Of a DNA stretch of 25,396 nucleotides, positions 15,986 to 24,121 are shown piece by piece. The notes beneath the pieces are model-generated. The model was not told where the DNA came from. It saw nothing but the letters and a program-made list of their open reading frames with translations, and did not search any database. This DNA comes from JANQGH01 sp039177555. GTDB taxonomy: Bacteria; Pseudomonadota; Alphaproteobacteria; DSM-16000; Inquilinaceae. Both the position numbers and the translations under genes were made by a program. The stretch spans positions 1 through 25,396 of the forward strand of contig JBCDFV010000055.1 in NCBI GenBank assembly GCA_039177555.1, read 5' to 3'. Position 1 is the stretch's first letter, and the number at the start of each line of letters is the position of its first letter.

Positions 15986-17071
15986 TCAGAATAAAGACGG
16001 CTGCTCCTCGGTTGCGGTGGGAACGGCAAAACGGCTGTAGTCGAGGTCGAAACGCATGCCGTCCAATCCCAGGCGTCGGCAGGCGGCGTTGAAGCGGCGG
16101 TTCAACAGCTCCGCGATCGGTCCTTCGCCACGCATGCGTTCGCCGAACCGGCTGTCATAGACAGCGCCGTTGCGGGTCTGGCGCACCAGGCTCATCACAC
16201 GGTCGGCCCGCAAGGGCGCGTGTTCGCGCAGCCATTCGGTGAACAGGTCGGCGATTTCCAGGGGCAGGCGCAGCATGGTGTAACCCGCGCTGACCGCGCC
16301 GGCACCGGCGGCGGCCTCCAGGATGGCGTCCATCTCATGGTCGGTCAGGCCCGGGATCATGGGCGCCGACATAACGGCCGTTGGCACGCCTGCCTCCGAC
16401 AACCGCCGGATCGCCTCCAGCCGTCTGGCCGGTGTGGCCGCACGCGGCTCCATCGCGCGCGCCAGATCGCGGTCCAGCGTGGTGATCGAGAGCGAGACCT
16501 TGACCTGGTCGCGCGCCGCCATCGGCGCCAGAATGTCCAGGTCGCGCAGGATCAGGGCCGATTTCGTGATGATGCCGACCGGGTGGTTGAACCGCGCCAG
16601 CACCTCCAGGATCGAGCGGGTGGTTCGGGTCCGCCGTTCAATCGGCTGATAGGGATCGGTGTTGGCGCCAAGCGCGATGGGCTGGGCGCGATAGCCTTTC
16701 GCCCTCAGCGCCTTGTCCAGCAAGGCGCCGGCATTGGGCTTGTAGAAAATCTTGGTCTCGAAATCCAACCCGGGCGAAAGCCCGAGAAAGGCGTGCGACG
16801 GCCTGGCATAACAATAGATGCAGCCATGCTCGCAGCCCTTGTACGGGTTGATCGACAGGTCGAACGGGATGTCGGGCGAATTGTTGCGGTTCAGGATCGT
16901 CCGCGCCCGATCGATCAGCAGCGTGGTTTCGATCCGGTTCGGCCCACCTGCATCGGGTGCCGTGTCCCAGCCATCATCCATCCACTCATGGGAGCGGGGC
17001 TCAAAACGGCTGTCTCGGTTGCTGATCGCGCCACGCCCGCGCACGGTCTGGTTCGGTGGAAAGGACGGCAT
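15986..17071 (-). CDS. PA0069 family radical SAM protein
   Basis: A 361-residue radical SAM protein. The cluster motif is C80-x3-C84-x2-C87 in Y-K-G-C-E-H-G-C-I-Y-C-Y-A-R-P. Around it are the family-typical R-T-I-L-N-R-N-N-S-P-D-I-P-F-D and A-L-G-A-N-T-D-P-Y-Q-P-I-E. This group resembles spore photoproduct lyase in its core, but its reaction is not established, so I name it by family only. It sits between moaB and rnhB, all on the minus strand, an arrangement I recall in other alphaproteobacteria. The ATG at 17071 is touched by a 9-bp inverted repeat. AGGA lies too close to that ATG to be a good ribosome binding site, so the start may be slightly later. Confidence 0.88.
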   Translation of the reverse strand: MPSFPPNQTVRGRGAISNRDSRFEPRSHEWMDDGWDTAPDAGGPNRIETTLLIDRARTILNRNNSPDIPFDLSINPYKGCEHGCIYCYARPSHAFLGLSPGLDFETKIFYKPNAGALLDKALRAKGYRAQPIALGANTDPYQPIERRTRTTRSILEVLARFNHPVGIITKSALILRDLDILAPMAARDQVKVSLSITTLDRDLARAMEPRAATPARRLEAIRRLSEAGVPTAVMSAPMIPGLTDHEMDAILEAAAGAGAVSAGYTMLRLPLEIADLFTEWLREHAPLRADRVMSLVRQTRNGAVYDSRFGERMRGEGPIAELLNRRFNAACRRLGLDGMRFDLDYSRFAVPTATEEQPSLF

Positions 17072-17096
17072 TCCTGATCATAGCGCGGATCAGGAA
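17071..17096 (-). promoter_or_regulatory. inverted repeat at the start of the radical SAM gene
   Basis: Perfect 9-bp arms TTCCTGATC (17071-17079) and GATCAGGAA (17088-17096) flank an 8-base loop. On the minus-strand transcript this stem lies 18 bases after the moaB stop. Its 3' arm carries AGGA and reaches the first base of the ATG at 17071. It could hide the ribosome binding site, act as an intercistronic structure after moaB, or be a protein-binding dyad. Confidence 0.5.
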
Positions 17097-17114
17097 CAAA
17101 ACAAGAACAAATTC

Positions 17115-17660
17115 CTAGCTGGCCGGCCGCTGATGCTCCTGCAAGCGCGGCATCAGCTCGACGAAATTGCAAGGCCGATGCCGGTTGTCCAACTGGTCTT
17201 GCAAGATGCCGTCCCAGGCGTCCTTGCAGGCGCCGGGCGAGCCGGGCAGGGCGAAGAGGTAGGTGCCGCCGGCAACACCCGCCGTCGCACGGCTCTGGAT
17301 CGTCGAGGTGCCGATCTTGTCGTAGGACACCAGCCGGAAGATCTCGCCAAAGCCCGGGATGGCCTTTTCGTAGAGATGCTCGAACGCCTCGGGCGTTACG
17401 TCGCGGCCGGTCACGCCGGTGCCACCGGTCGACAGCACGACGTCGATCGACGGGTCGAGGATCCATTGGCGGAGCTGGTCCATGATGGCGTTCAGATCGT
17501 CGCGCACGATGGTGCGCGCCGCCAGCCTATGCCCCGCCTTGGTCAGCCGGTCCACCAGCGTGTCGCCGGAGGTGTCGGTCGCGGCATCGCGGCTGTCGGA
17601 CACGGTCATGACCGCGATGTTGACCGGCAGGAAAGGGCGACTGTCGTCGATACGGCCCAT
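17115..17660 (-). CDS. moaB: molybdenum cofactor biosynthesis protein B
   Basis: A 181-residue MoaB/MogA-family protein, involved in adenylation or handling of molybdopterin. The MoCF-binding signature is L-S-T-G-G-T-G-V-T-G-R-D-V-T-P-E-A, and the second block is F-A-L-P-G-S-P-G-A. The start M-G-R-I-D-D then I-A-V-M-T-V-S-D-S-R is typical. The length is normal (170-185). It lies 48 bases after the UDG gene and 43 bases before the radical SAM gene on the same strand. Other moa or moe genes are not in the window, so the pathway must be encoded elsewhere. Confidence 0.94.
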   Translation of the reverse strand: MGRIDDSRPFLPVNIAVMTVSDSRDAATDTSGDTLVDRLTKAGHRLAARTIVRDDLNAIMDQLRQWILDPSIDVVLSTGGTGVTGRDVTPEAFEHLYEKAIPGFGEIFRLVSYDKIGTSTIQSRATAGVAGGTYLFALPGSPGACKDAWDGILQDQLDNRHRPCNFVELMPRLQEHQRPAS

Positions 17661-17708
17661 GGCACAAACCCTCGAATGCGGGACAGTTCAGTCTATGTGG
17701 CGCGTCGA

Positions 17709-18554
17709 CTAGAGCGTTTCCAGCCGCTCCTGCACGGCCAAGAGATCGCGCCAGGCCTGCCGCTTCTGCGCCGGTTGCCTCAGCAGATAGGCCGGATGGT
17801 AGAGCGGCATGGCCGGCACCGGCGCGTCCAGGCCCGGAACGGTGAGATCGACCCAGCGGCCGCGCAGGCGCGTGATGCCTTGAGAGGTGTCCAGCAGGGT
17901 CTTGGCCGAAACCCCGCCGGCCAGCACCAGCAGCTTGGGCCGCTTCAACGCGATGTGCCGATGCAGGAAAGGCAGGCAGACGGCAATCTCGCCGGCATTC
18001 GGCTGGCGGTTCCCGGGCGGTCGCCACGGCAGGATGTTGGTGATGTAGGCGGCCTTGGCCGAGTCCTCCGCATGCCGGTCGAGGCCGATCGCCGCCAACA
18101 TGCGATCGAGCAGCCGGCCGGAAACGCCGACGAAGGGCAGGCCCTGGCGGTCCTCGTCGACGCCCGGCGCCTCGCCGATCACCATGATCGGCGCCTCCGG
18201 ATTGCCATCGCTGAACACCAGGTTGGTCGCCGTCGCTTTCAACGAGCACCCTTCGAAGTCGGCCAGCGCTTGTCTTAAGGCCTCCAGCGTCGTCGCCGCC
18301 GAGGCCACCGCGATCGCAGACCTGCTGGCATCGGCCGTCCCCAACGGGGCGTCGTTCTTTGCCGGTGAAGCGAACGCCGGTGGCGTGTCCGGGGCCGGCG
18401 CGGCTGCAACCGGCGAGGCGACCGGCTTGGCCCGCTTGGCGCTGGCCGGCAGGGTCGTGAAATCGACCGGCACATCCCCATGGATCTCGTCCACGCCCAT
18501 TGCCTCATACCAGCGCAGCAGTGCGGCCAATGGTTGCGGCCCTGGCTGAGACAT
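17709..18554 (-). CDS. uracil-DNA glycosylase, family 4-like
   Basis: A 281-residue base-excision repair enzyme that removes uracil from DNA. Motif A is G-E-A-P-G-V-D-E-D-R-Q-G-L-P-F-V-G (127-143) and motif B is Y-H-P-A-Y-L-L-R (252-259). An N-terminal Ala/Pro-rich linker (about 37-90) separates a short leader domain from the catalytic core. Classical family-4 enzymes bind a [4Fe-4S] cluster with four cysteines. Here I find only two cysteines in the whole protein (C103 and C193), and the usual N-V-x-x-C-R-P-P position is I-L-P-W-R-P-P with W177. The cluster is therefore altered or absent. It is divergent from the ETF-QO gene, with about 100 bases between. Confidence 0.9.
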   Translation of the reverse strand: MSQPGPQPLAALLRWYEAMGVDEIHGDVPVDFTTLPASAKRAKPVASPVAAAPAPDTPPAFASPAKNDAPLGTADASRSAIAVASAATTLEALRQALADFEGCSLKATATNLVFSDGNPEAPIMVIGEAPGVDEDRQGLPFVGVSGRLLDRMLAAIGLDRHAEDSAKAAYITNILPWRPPGNRQPNAGEIAVCLPFLHRHIALKRPKLLVLAGGVSAKTLLDTSQGITRLRGRWVDLTVPGLDAPVPAMPLYHPAYLLRQPAQKRQAWRDLLAVQERLETL

Positions 18555-18657
18555 GGTTCAAAACCCAACTCTATGGCGGTGGCGGTGCGATGGCGCCTAT
18601 CCCATCAAGGGATGGTCCAGATGGCAACAGGAAAGCGGTAACCGGGAAGCGGGGGGC

Positions 18658-20304
18658 ATGGAACGGGAATCGATGGAGTTCGACGTGGTGATCGTGGGTG
18701 CCGGCCCTTCCGGGCTCAGCGCCGCTATCCGCCTGAAGCAGTTGGCTGCCGACGCCGACACCGAGATTTCCGTGACGGTGCTGGAAAAAGGCTCAGAAGT
18801 CGGGGCCCACATCCTGTCGGGCGCGGTGCTTGAGCCGCGCGCGCTGAACGAGCTGATCCCCGACTGGCGCGACAAGGGCGCACCGCTCAACACGCCGGTG
18901 ACGGGTGATGAGTTTCGCTTCCTGACCGGAAAGACGGGGTCCTTTAAGTTTCCCGGCTTCCTGTTGCCGCCGGAGCAGCACAACAAGGGCAACTACATCG
19001 TCTCTATGGCCAATGTCTGCCGTTGGCTGGCGGAGCAGGGGGAGGCGCTGGGCGTCGAGGTCTATCCCGGCTTTGCCGCGGCCGAAGTGCTCTATCACGA
19101 CGACGGCACGGTCAAGGGCGTGGCGACCGGCGATATGGGCATCGGCAAGGATGGCGAGCACACCGCCAACTACACGCCGGGCATGGAACTGCACGCCAAA
19201 TACACCCTCTTCGCCGAGGGCGCGCGCGGCTCGCTGACCAAAACCCTGTTCGAACGCTTTGATCTGCGCCGGGACTGCGATCCACAGACGTTCGGCCTCG
19301 GCATAAAGGAGATTTGGGAGGTCGAACCGGCCAAGCACAAACAGGGGCTGGTGTTACACAGCTTCGGTTGGCCGCTGGACCGGTCGACCTATGGCGGTGG
19401 CTGGCTCTATCATCTGGAAGACAACCAGGTCTCCGTCGGCTTCGTGGTTGGCCTGGACTACAAGAACCCCTACCTGGCGCCGTTTGAGGAGTTCAATCGC
19501 TACAAAACCCACCCTGTGATTCGCACAACGCTAGAGGGCGGCCGCCGGCTGGCCTATGGCGCGCGCGTGATCAACGAGGGCGGGCTGCAATCGATCCCCA
19601 AGCTGACCTTTCCGGGTGGGGCGATCATCGGCTGTTCCGCCGGTTTCCTGAACGTGCCCAAGATCAAGGGTAACCACACCGCCATGAAGAGCGGCATGTT
19701 GGCAGCCGAGGCCACGTTTGCGGCGTTACACGAGGGTCGGCACGGCGATGAATTGGTCAGCTACCCAGCCGCGCTGAAGGAAAGCTGGGTCTACAAGGAG
19801 CTCAAGACCGTCCGCAATTGCCGGCCATCCTATCGGTGGGGGCTATTGGGCGGCACGCTTTACAGCGGCGTCGAGCTGTGGTCGCGCGGGGTTCTGCCCT
19901 GGACCCTGCGACACCGGCACGCCGATCACGAAGGCATGCAGTCGGCCGACCATGCGAAAAAGATCGACTATCCCAAACCGGACGGCGTCATCACCTTCGA
20001 CCGGCTATCCTCGGTCTTTCTGTCCAACGCCAACCATGAGGAAAACCAGCCCTCGCACCTGAAACTGCTGGATGAAACGGTCCCGGTGGCGCGCAATTTG
20101 CCGCAGTTCGACGAGCCGGCGCAGCGCTATTGCCCGGCGGCCGTCTACGAAATCGTGCGCGACGATGATGGCGCCAATCCGCGCTTCGTCATCAACGCCC
20201 AGAATTGTGTCCACTGCAAAACCTGCGATATTAAGGACCCCGCTCAAAACATCGTGTGGACGGTTCCCGAGGGCGGCGGGGGGCCTAACTATCCGAACAT
20301 GTAG
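18658..20304 (+). CDS. electron transfer flavoprotein-ubiquinone oxidoreductase
   Basis: A 548-residue ETF-QO that moves electrons from reduced ETF, loaded by acyl-CoA and other dehydrogenases, to ubiquinone at the inner membrane. The FAD Rossmann motif G-A-G-P-S-G is at 14-19. The [4Fe-4S] cysteines are C492 (R-Y-C-P-A-A-V-Y-E) and C517, C520, C523 (N-C-V-H-C-K-T-C-D-I-K-D-P). G-C-S-A-G-F-L-N-V-P-K-I-K-G is another family block. The length matches (about 540-560). I choose ATG 18658 behind a G-rich GGGGGG site; ATG 18673 also works and the frame is open upstream. etfA/etfB are not in the window. The TPR gene follows after 36 bases. Confidence 0.96.
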   Translation: MERESMEFDVVIVGAGPSGLSAAIRLKQLAADADTEISVTVLEKGSEVGAHILSGAVLEPRALNELIPDWRDKGAPLNTPVTGDEFRFLTGKTGSFKFPGFLLPPEQHNKGNYIVSMANVCRWLAEQGEALGVEVYPGFAAAEVLYHDDGTVKGVATGDMGIGKDGEHTANYTPGMELHAKYTLFAEGARGSLTKTLFERFDLRRDCDPQTFGLGIKEIWEVEPAKHKQGLVLHSFGWPLDRSTYGGGWLYHLEDNQVSVGFVVGLDYKNPYLAPFEEFNRYKTHPVIRTTLEGGRRLAYGARVINEGGLQSIPKLTFPGGAIIGCSAGFLNVPKIKGNHTAMKSGMLAAEATFAALHEGRHGDELVSYPAALKESWVYKELKTVRNCRPSYRWGLLGGTLYSGVELWSRGVLPWTLRHRHADHEGMQSADHAKKIDYPKPDGVITFDRLSSVFLSNANHEENQPSHLKLLDETVPVARNLPQFDEPAQRYCPAAVYEIVRDDDGANPRFVINAQNCVHCKTCDIKDPAQNIVWTVPEGGGGPNYPNM

Positions 20305-20340
20305 CGGGTGGCGGAGCGCAATCGATGCAGGGGTCTGACG

Positions 20341-22092
20341 ATGCAGGTCAACAGGCACGCGAAGAGTAGCAGGGCGAAACGGGCGTTTGGCTGGCTTGGT
20401 CCCGCCGTCCTGGTCGTGGCGACGGTTGCGGGGACCCAGGCCTCGGCCGCCGACCCGATCTCCGTCGACCCGCGGTCTCAGGCGGGCGCTTATCTGGCGG
20501 GCACCATCGCCGCGACGCGCAGCGATTTGTCGTCTGCCGCGGCGTTTATGCGCGAGGTGCTGGAAGGCGATCCGGACAATCCGACCGTACTGCACAACGC
20601 GCTTGGCCTGTCGCTAGCCGCCAACGGTGTCGCCGAGGCCTTGCCGCTGGCCCAACAAGCCAGGGAGGGTGCCGAGGATGTCGACCTGGTCGACACCATC
20701 CTGATGGTCGAAGCCATGAACAGCGGCGACTTCGATCAGGCGCAATCCCTTGTTGAAGACATGGAGCGTGTCGGCGTCACCCGATTCTCCCTGCCGTTTG
20801 TCGAGGCTTGGGCCGCGGCCGGGCAGGGCGACATCGTTGCGGCCGACGCAGCGCTGGATCTGGTGCGCGGCACCGGCGGTTTCGGCAGCCTGGCGCACCT
20901 GCACCTGGCCTTGATGTTCGATCTCGCCGATCAGGTGGACGAGGCCGAGACGGAATACCGAATGGCCCTGGAAGGGGCGCAGACCGATCTGCTGATCGAG
21001 GCGCTGGCCTCGTTGCTCAGCCGGCATGGCCGCGCGGATGATGCGCAGAACCTTCTGACCGATGCCATCGATGGCGGCAACCAGTCGCGCTTCCTTGCCG
21101 CCGCGCTCGACCGCGTCGAGGACGGTCAGCCGATTCCGCGACCCGTACCGGCGCCCGGCAGGGGGCTGGGAGAGGCGTTCTACCAGATCGCCAACGCACT
21201 GACCCTGGAAGACGCCACCGGTGAGGCCTTGCACTACATCAGATACGCCCAGTATCTGTGGCCGGAGGCGCCGCAAATTCAGTTGCTGCTCGGCGACGTT
21301 TTCCGCGACGCGGACGCCCACGAGGACGCGTTGTCGGCCTATGCCGAGCTGGAACTGGGAACGCGGCACGGCAATGCGGCCGCCTTGCGTCGGGCGGCGC
21401 TTTTGGGCGAGTTGGAACGCTACGAACAGGCGCTGACCGAGCTGGAGGTGCTGGCCGAAGCCACGCCGGAGTCGGCCGACCCGCTGGTCCAGCGCGGCGA
21501 TCTGCTGCGCGTTCAACGCCGCTTTGACGAGGCCGTCGTCGCCTATGACGAGGCGGTGGAGCGCGCACCCCAACTGGTCGAGTCGGACTGGAGCTTTTTG
21601 TTTCGTCGAGGGATCGCCTTGGAGCGCTCCGGCACCTGGGACCGGGCGGAGCGGGATTTCATCCATGCGATCGACATCAACCCCGATAACGGCTTCCTGC
21701 TGAACTATCTGGGCTATTCCTGGGCCGATCGCGGCATCAACGTGGACGAGGCGGAAGAGTTGCTGCTGCGCGCCATCGAGCTGGAACCGGAGAGCGGTTT
21801 TATCGCCGACAGCGTTGGCTGGGTCTATTACCGCCAGGGACGCATGGACGAGGCGATCGAGTGGCTGGAACTGGCGGTAACGCTTGAACCCACCGACCCG
21901 GAAATCAACGACCATCTGGGCGATGCCTACTGGGTGGTGGGCCGGTTCGCCGAGGCCAGGTTTCAATGGCAGCGAGCCTTGGCCAATGCCACCGATGAAG
22001 AGCGCATCACCAGTCTGGAAGCAAAGCTGGCGGATGGGCTGCTTGAGGACGACATTTTGGAGGAATTCCGGCCGGCATCGCTGTCGCCTTGA
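20341..22092 (+). CDS. exported tetratricopeptide-repeat protein
   Basis: A 583-residue TPR protein. A basic start (V-N-R-H-A-K-S-S-R-A-K-R) and hydrophobic stretch P-A-V-L-V-V-A-T-V-A-G end at A-S-A-A, so it has a signal peptide and should work in the periplasm. The remainder is mostly helical repeats. The clearest TPRs are in the last 230 residues, for example A-E-R-D-F-I-H-A-I-D-I-N-P-D-N, L-N-Y-L-G-Y-S-W-A-D-R-G and I-N-D-H-L-G-D-A-Y-W. The ATG at 20341 follows AGGGG at about 20329-20333 and is preferred over a GTG at 20308, which would put extra residues before the signal peptide. Such proteins commonly act as scaffolds in envelope assembly; no partner is visible. The last four bases overlap the proposed ispE start (TTGA). 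Confidence 0.87.
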   Translation: MQVNRHAKSSRAKRAFGWLGPAVLVVATVAGTQASAADPISVDPRSQAGAYLAGTIAATRSDLSSAAAFMREVLEGDPDNPTVLHNALGLSLAANGVAEALPLAQQAREGAEDVDLVDTILMVEAMNSGDFDQAQSLVEDMERVGVTRFSLPFVEAWAAAGQGDIVAADAALDLVRGTGGFGSLAHLHLALMFDLADQVDEAETEYRMALEGAQTDLLIEALASLLSRHGRADDAQNLLTDAIDGGNQSRFLAAALDRVEDGQPIPRPVPAPGRGLGEAFYQIANALTLEDATGEALHYIRYAQYLWPEAPQIQLLLGDVFRDADAHEDALSAYAELELGTRHGNAAALRRAALLGELERYEQALTELEVLAEATPESADPLVQRGDLLRVQRRFDEAVVAYDEAVERAPQLVESDWSFLFRRGIALERSGTWDRAERDFIHAIDINPDNGFLLNYLGYSWADRGINVDEAEELLLRAIELEPESGFIADSVGWVYYRQGRMDEAIEWLELAVTLEPTDPEINDHLGDAYWVVGRFAEARFQWQRALANATDEERITSLEAKLADGLLEDDILEEFRPASLSP

Positions 22093-22913
22093 GCGGCGGC
22101 AAGGCATGGTTGACGGAGCGTGCGCCCGCCAAGCTCAACCTAAGTCTTCGCGTCGTTGGCCGTCGGCCGGATGGCTATCACCTGCTCGACAGCGTCGTGG
22201 TGTTTACCGACCTGGCCGATACGGTCGCGTTGCAGCCGGGCGGCACATTCGGTCTCAGCGTTGACGGCCCGTTCGCCGCGGCGACGCCGACGTCGGGCGA
22301 CAATTTGGTTTTGCGTGCGGCCGAGAGCTTGGGCGCGCGGTTTGGCCGGCCATCGCCCGGCGCTTTTTGCCTGACAAAGCGGCTGCCGGTGGAGGCGGGG
22401 GTTGGTGGCGGCTCCGCCGACGCGGCGGCGACTTTGCGGCTGCTGTGCCGCCATTGGTCGCTGGGTCTGGACGATCCAGCTGTTTTGGAAATCGCCTTGG
22501 CTCTGGGCGCGGACGTGCCGGTATGCCTGCGTTCGCGCCGTTGTCACATGTCAGGGATCGGCGAGGTCGTGAGCCCCGTCACGCCGGAAGCGTCGCGTCC
22601 CGTGGTGCTGGTCAATCCCGGCGTCGCCCTATCGACCGCCGAGGTCTTCCAGCAGTTTGCGCGTATGGCGTCGGGCATCGATCGGTCGGCAGCCAACGAC
22701 CTTTTGGCGCCCGCTGTCGCGCTGACGCCGCAGATCGGCGAAGTCCTAAGGACATTGCGCGCCACAGAAGGCAATCGGGCCGCCGCCATGTCTGGCAGCG
22801 GCCCGACCTGTTTTGCCTTTTACGACGATCCAGCGGAAGCGGATGCCGCAGCGGCAACCCTCAAAGAGAGCGAGCCCTCATGGTGGGTTGCCGCGACGCG
22901 CTTGCTGGACTGA
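22089..22913 (+). CDS. ispE: 4-diphosphocytidyl-2-C-methyl-D-erythritol kinase
   Basis: GHMP-fold kinase of the MEP isoprenoid pathway, 274 residues from the TTG at 22089. The substrate site is in A-P-A-K-L-N-L-S-L and D-G-Y-H-L-L-D-S-V. The ATP loop is P-V-E-A-G-V-G-G-G-S-A-D-A-A-A. G-A-D-V-P-V-C-L holds the usual catalytic aspartate, and A-A-M-S-G-S-G-P-T-C-F-A is motif 3. No in-frame ATG precedes the core, so a TTG start is likely: the one at 22089 overlaps the TPR stop by 4 bases, and a TTG at 22110 is the alternative. It ends 7 bases from the convergent iron-binding protein. With ispH at 7740, two MEP enzymes lie in this window in different operons. Confidence 0.94.
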   Translation: MSGGKAWLTERAPAKLNLSLRVVGRRPDGYHLLDSVVVFTDLADTVALQPGGTFGLSVDGPFAAATPTSGDNLVLRAAESLGARFGRPSPGAFCLTKRLPVEAGVGGGSADAAATLRLLCRHWSLGLDDPAVLEIALALGADVPVCLRSRRCHMSGIGEVVSPVTPEASRPVVLVNPGVALSTAEVFQQFARMASGIDRSAANDLLAPAVALTPQIGEVLRTLRATEGNRAAAMSGSGPTCFAFYDDPAEADAAAATLKESEPSWWVAATRLLD

Positions 22914-22920
22914 CGCGGCC

Positions 22921-23943
22921 TTACTGCCAGCCCGCCCGGTCGTAGACGCGCACGGCCTCGGCCGCGTTGGCGCCATAGACATCGGCGTTGAGGGCTTCTT
23001 CGTTGAACTCGCCAAAGTTGGCGATGGGGCCCGGAACGGGGGTACCCTCAACCACGGGATACTCGTTGTTGCCCTGGGCGAAGTAGCCCTGCGCTTCCTC
23101 GCTGGTCAGATACTCCAGGAACGCGACCGCCGCCTCCGGGTTCGGTGCATTGGCCAGAACGCCGGCGCCGGAGATGTTCACATGCGTGCCGCGATTGTCC
23201 TGGTTCGGGAAGATGATGCCCAACTGTTCGCCGACCGCACGGTCGTCGGCATCGTCGGATGCCAAGAGCCGGCCGACATAGTAGGTGTTGGACACGCCCA
23301 AGGCGCATTCGCCGGCGGCCACCGCGCGCAACTGTGCGGTGTCATTGCCTTCCGGGTCGCGGGCCATGTTGGCGACGACACCTTCGGCCCAGCCCTGGGC
23401 GGCGTCGGCGCCGACGCTTTCGAGCAAGGCCGACATCAGCGAGATGTTGTAAATGTTGGACGACGACCGGATGCAGATCATGCCCTCATAGGCCGGATCG
23501 GCAAGGTCTTCGTAGTTGGCCAAACCTTCCGGCGCACCGTCGTCGACGTTATAGACGATCACGCGGGCGCGCTTCGAAAAGCCGAACCAGTGATTGTCGG
23601 GATGTTGCAGGTGTTCCGGGATCCGCTCGTCCAGGATATCGGAGTTAACCGGCTGCAGCAGCCCAGCCTGATCGGCGCGCCACAGGCGTCCGGCATCGAC
23701 CGTGATCAGCAGATCCGCCGGGCTGTTCGCACCTTCGGCCTCCAAGCGCTCGATCAACTCGTCAGCGCCGGCTTCGATCAGGTTGATGGTGATGCCGGTC
23801 TCGTCGGTGAAGTTGTCATACAGCGCCTGGTCGGTGTCGTAGTGCCGCGAAGAGTAGATGTTGAGCTCTTGGGCCTGCGCTGCGGCTGCCCCCAACACCA
23901 TGGCAATCGCCAGTGTCGAAACGGCTGTCTTGGTAACGTTCAC
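22921..23943 (-). CDS. Fe(3+)-type ABC transporter periplasmic binding protein
   Basis: A 340-residue family-1 solute-binding protein of the FbpA/FutA iron group. The signal peptide (1 to about 24) ends A-A-A-Q-A and the mature part starts E-L-N-I-Y-S-S-R-H-Y-D-T-D-Q-A-L-Y, a hallmark of ferric-binding members. Ligand tyrosines are expected in the S-N-T-Y-Y-V-G-R motif. The start is GTG (23941-23943), with GGAGG (23951-23955) 7 bases before it. The matching permease and ATPase genes are not in the window; downstream is convergent ispE, so this gene seems to stand alone. Two Fur-like dyads lie upstream. Specificity for iron rather than another anion or metal is inferred from the family and the boxes. 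Confidence 0.9.
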   Translation of the reverse strand: MNVTKTAVSTLAIAMVLGAAAAQAQELNIYSSRHYDTDQALYDNFTDETGITINLIEAGADELIERLEAEGANSPADLLITVDAGRLWRADQAGLLQPVNSDILDERIPEHLQHPDNHWFGFSKRARVIVYNVDDGAPEGLANYEDLADPAYEGMICIRSSSNIYNISLMSALLESVGADAAQGWAEGVVANMARDPEGNDTAQLRAVAAGECALGVSNTYYVGRLLASDDADDRAVGEQLGIIFPNQDNRGTHVNISGAGVLANAPNPEAAVAFLEYLTSEEAQGYFAQGNNEYPVVEGTPVPGPIANFGEFNEEALNADVYGANAAEAVRVYDRAGWQ

Positions 23944-23965
23944 TCTATAACCTCCATAGGCATAT

Positions 23966-23985
23966 GGCCGGCAGAACTGCCGGCC
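23966..23985 (-). promoter_or_regulatory. 20-base perfect inverted repeat in the iron-binding protein leader
   Basis: Arms GGCCGGCAG (23966-23974) and CTGCCGGCC (23977-23985) are perfectly complementary around AA. The element sits between the candidate promoter and the ribosome binding site (23951-23955), about 10 bases before the site, so it should be in the 5' leader of the mRNA. It may stabilise the transcript, modulate translation or be a protein site. Confidence 0.55.
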
Positions 23986-23990
23986 AAGGA

Positions 23991-24005
23991 TGAGAATGGT
24001 TCTCG
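23991..24005 (-). promoter_or_regulatory. Fur-like box, proximal
   Basis: TGAGAATGGTTCTCG contains GAGAA-TGG-TTCTC, and it matches 11 of 14 defined positions of the classical 7-1-7 Fur pattern TGATAAT-N-ATTATCA. It lies just downstream of the candidate -10 and so could block transcription when iron is plentiful. Confidence 0.5.
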
Positions 24006-24012
24006 CTCGTAA

Positions 24013-24041
24013 TGTCTACCGTCCTGGATAGGTCGACTCAA
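24013..24041 (-). promoter_or_regulatory. candidate promoter of the iron-binding protein gene
   Basis: On the minus strand, TTGAGT (24036-24041) and TAGACA (24013-24018) are 17 bases apart. The match is moderate (4 and 3 of 6), but the spacing is ideal and Fur-like boxes lie on both sides. A GANTC site (24035-24039) overlaps the -35 element. Confidence 0.4.
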
Positions 24042-24047
24042 CAGCTA

Positions 24048-24060
24048 AATGAGATTCATT
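24048..24060 (-). promoter_or_regulatory. Fur-like box, distal
   Basis: AATGA-GAT-TCATT is a perfect 5-bp dyad and agrees with 11 of 13 positions of the core AATGATAATCATT. It lies just upstream of the candidate -35 element and about 55 bases from the proximal box. RirA or Irr rather than Fur could be the actual regulator in an alphaproteobacterium. Confidence 0.45.
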
Positions 24061-24121
24061 CGCAAACCAGGTGCGGCCAAAGGCAGCAGTTTGGTGAGGC
24101 TGGGCGAGGGACTGCGGCCGC

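Noticed and set aside
20614..22107. 497-codon minus-strand frame opposite the TPR gene
   Set aside because: Antisense to a clear signal-peptide TPR protein; no motifs of its own.
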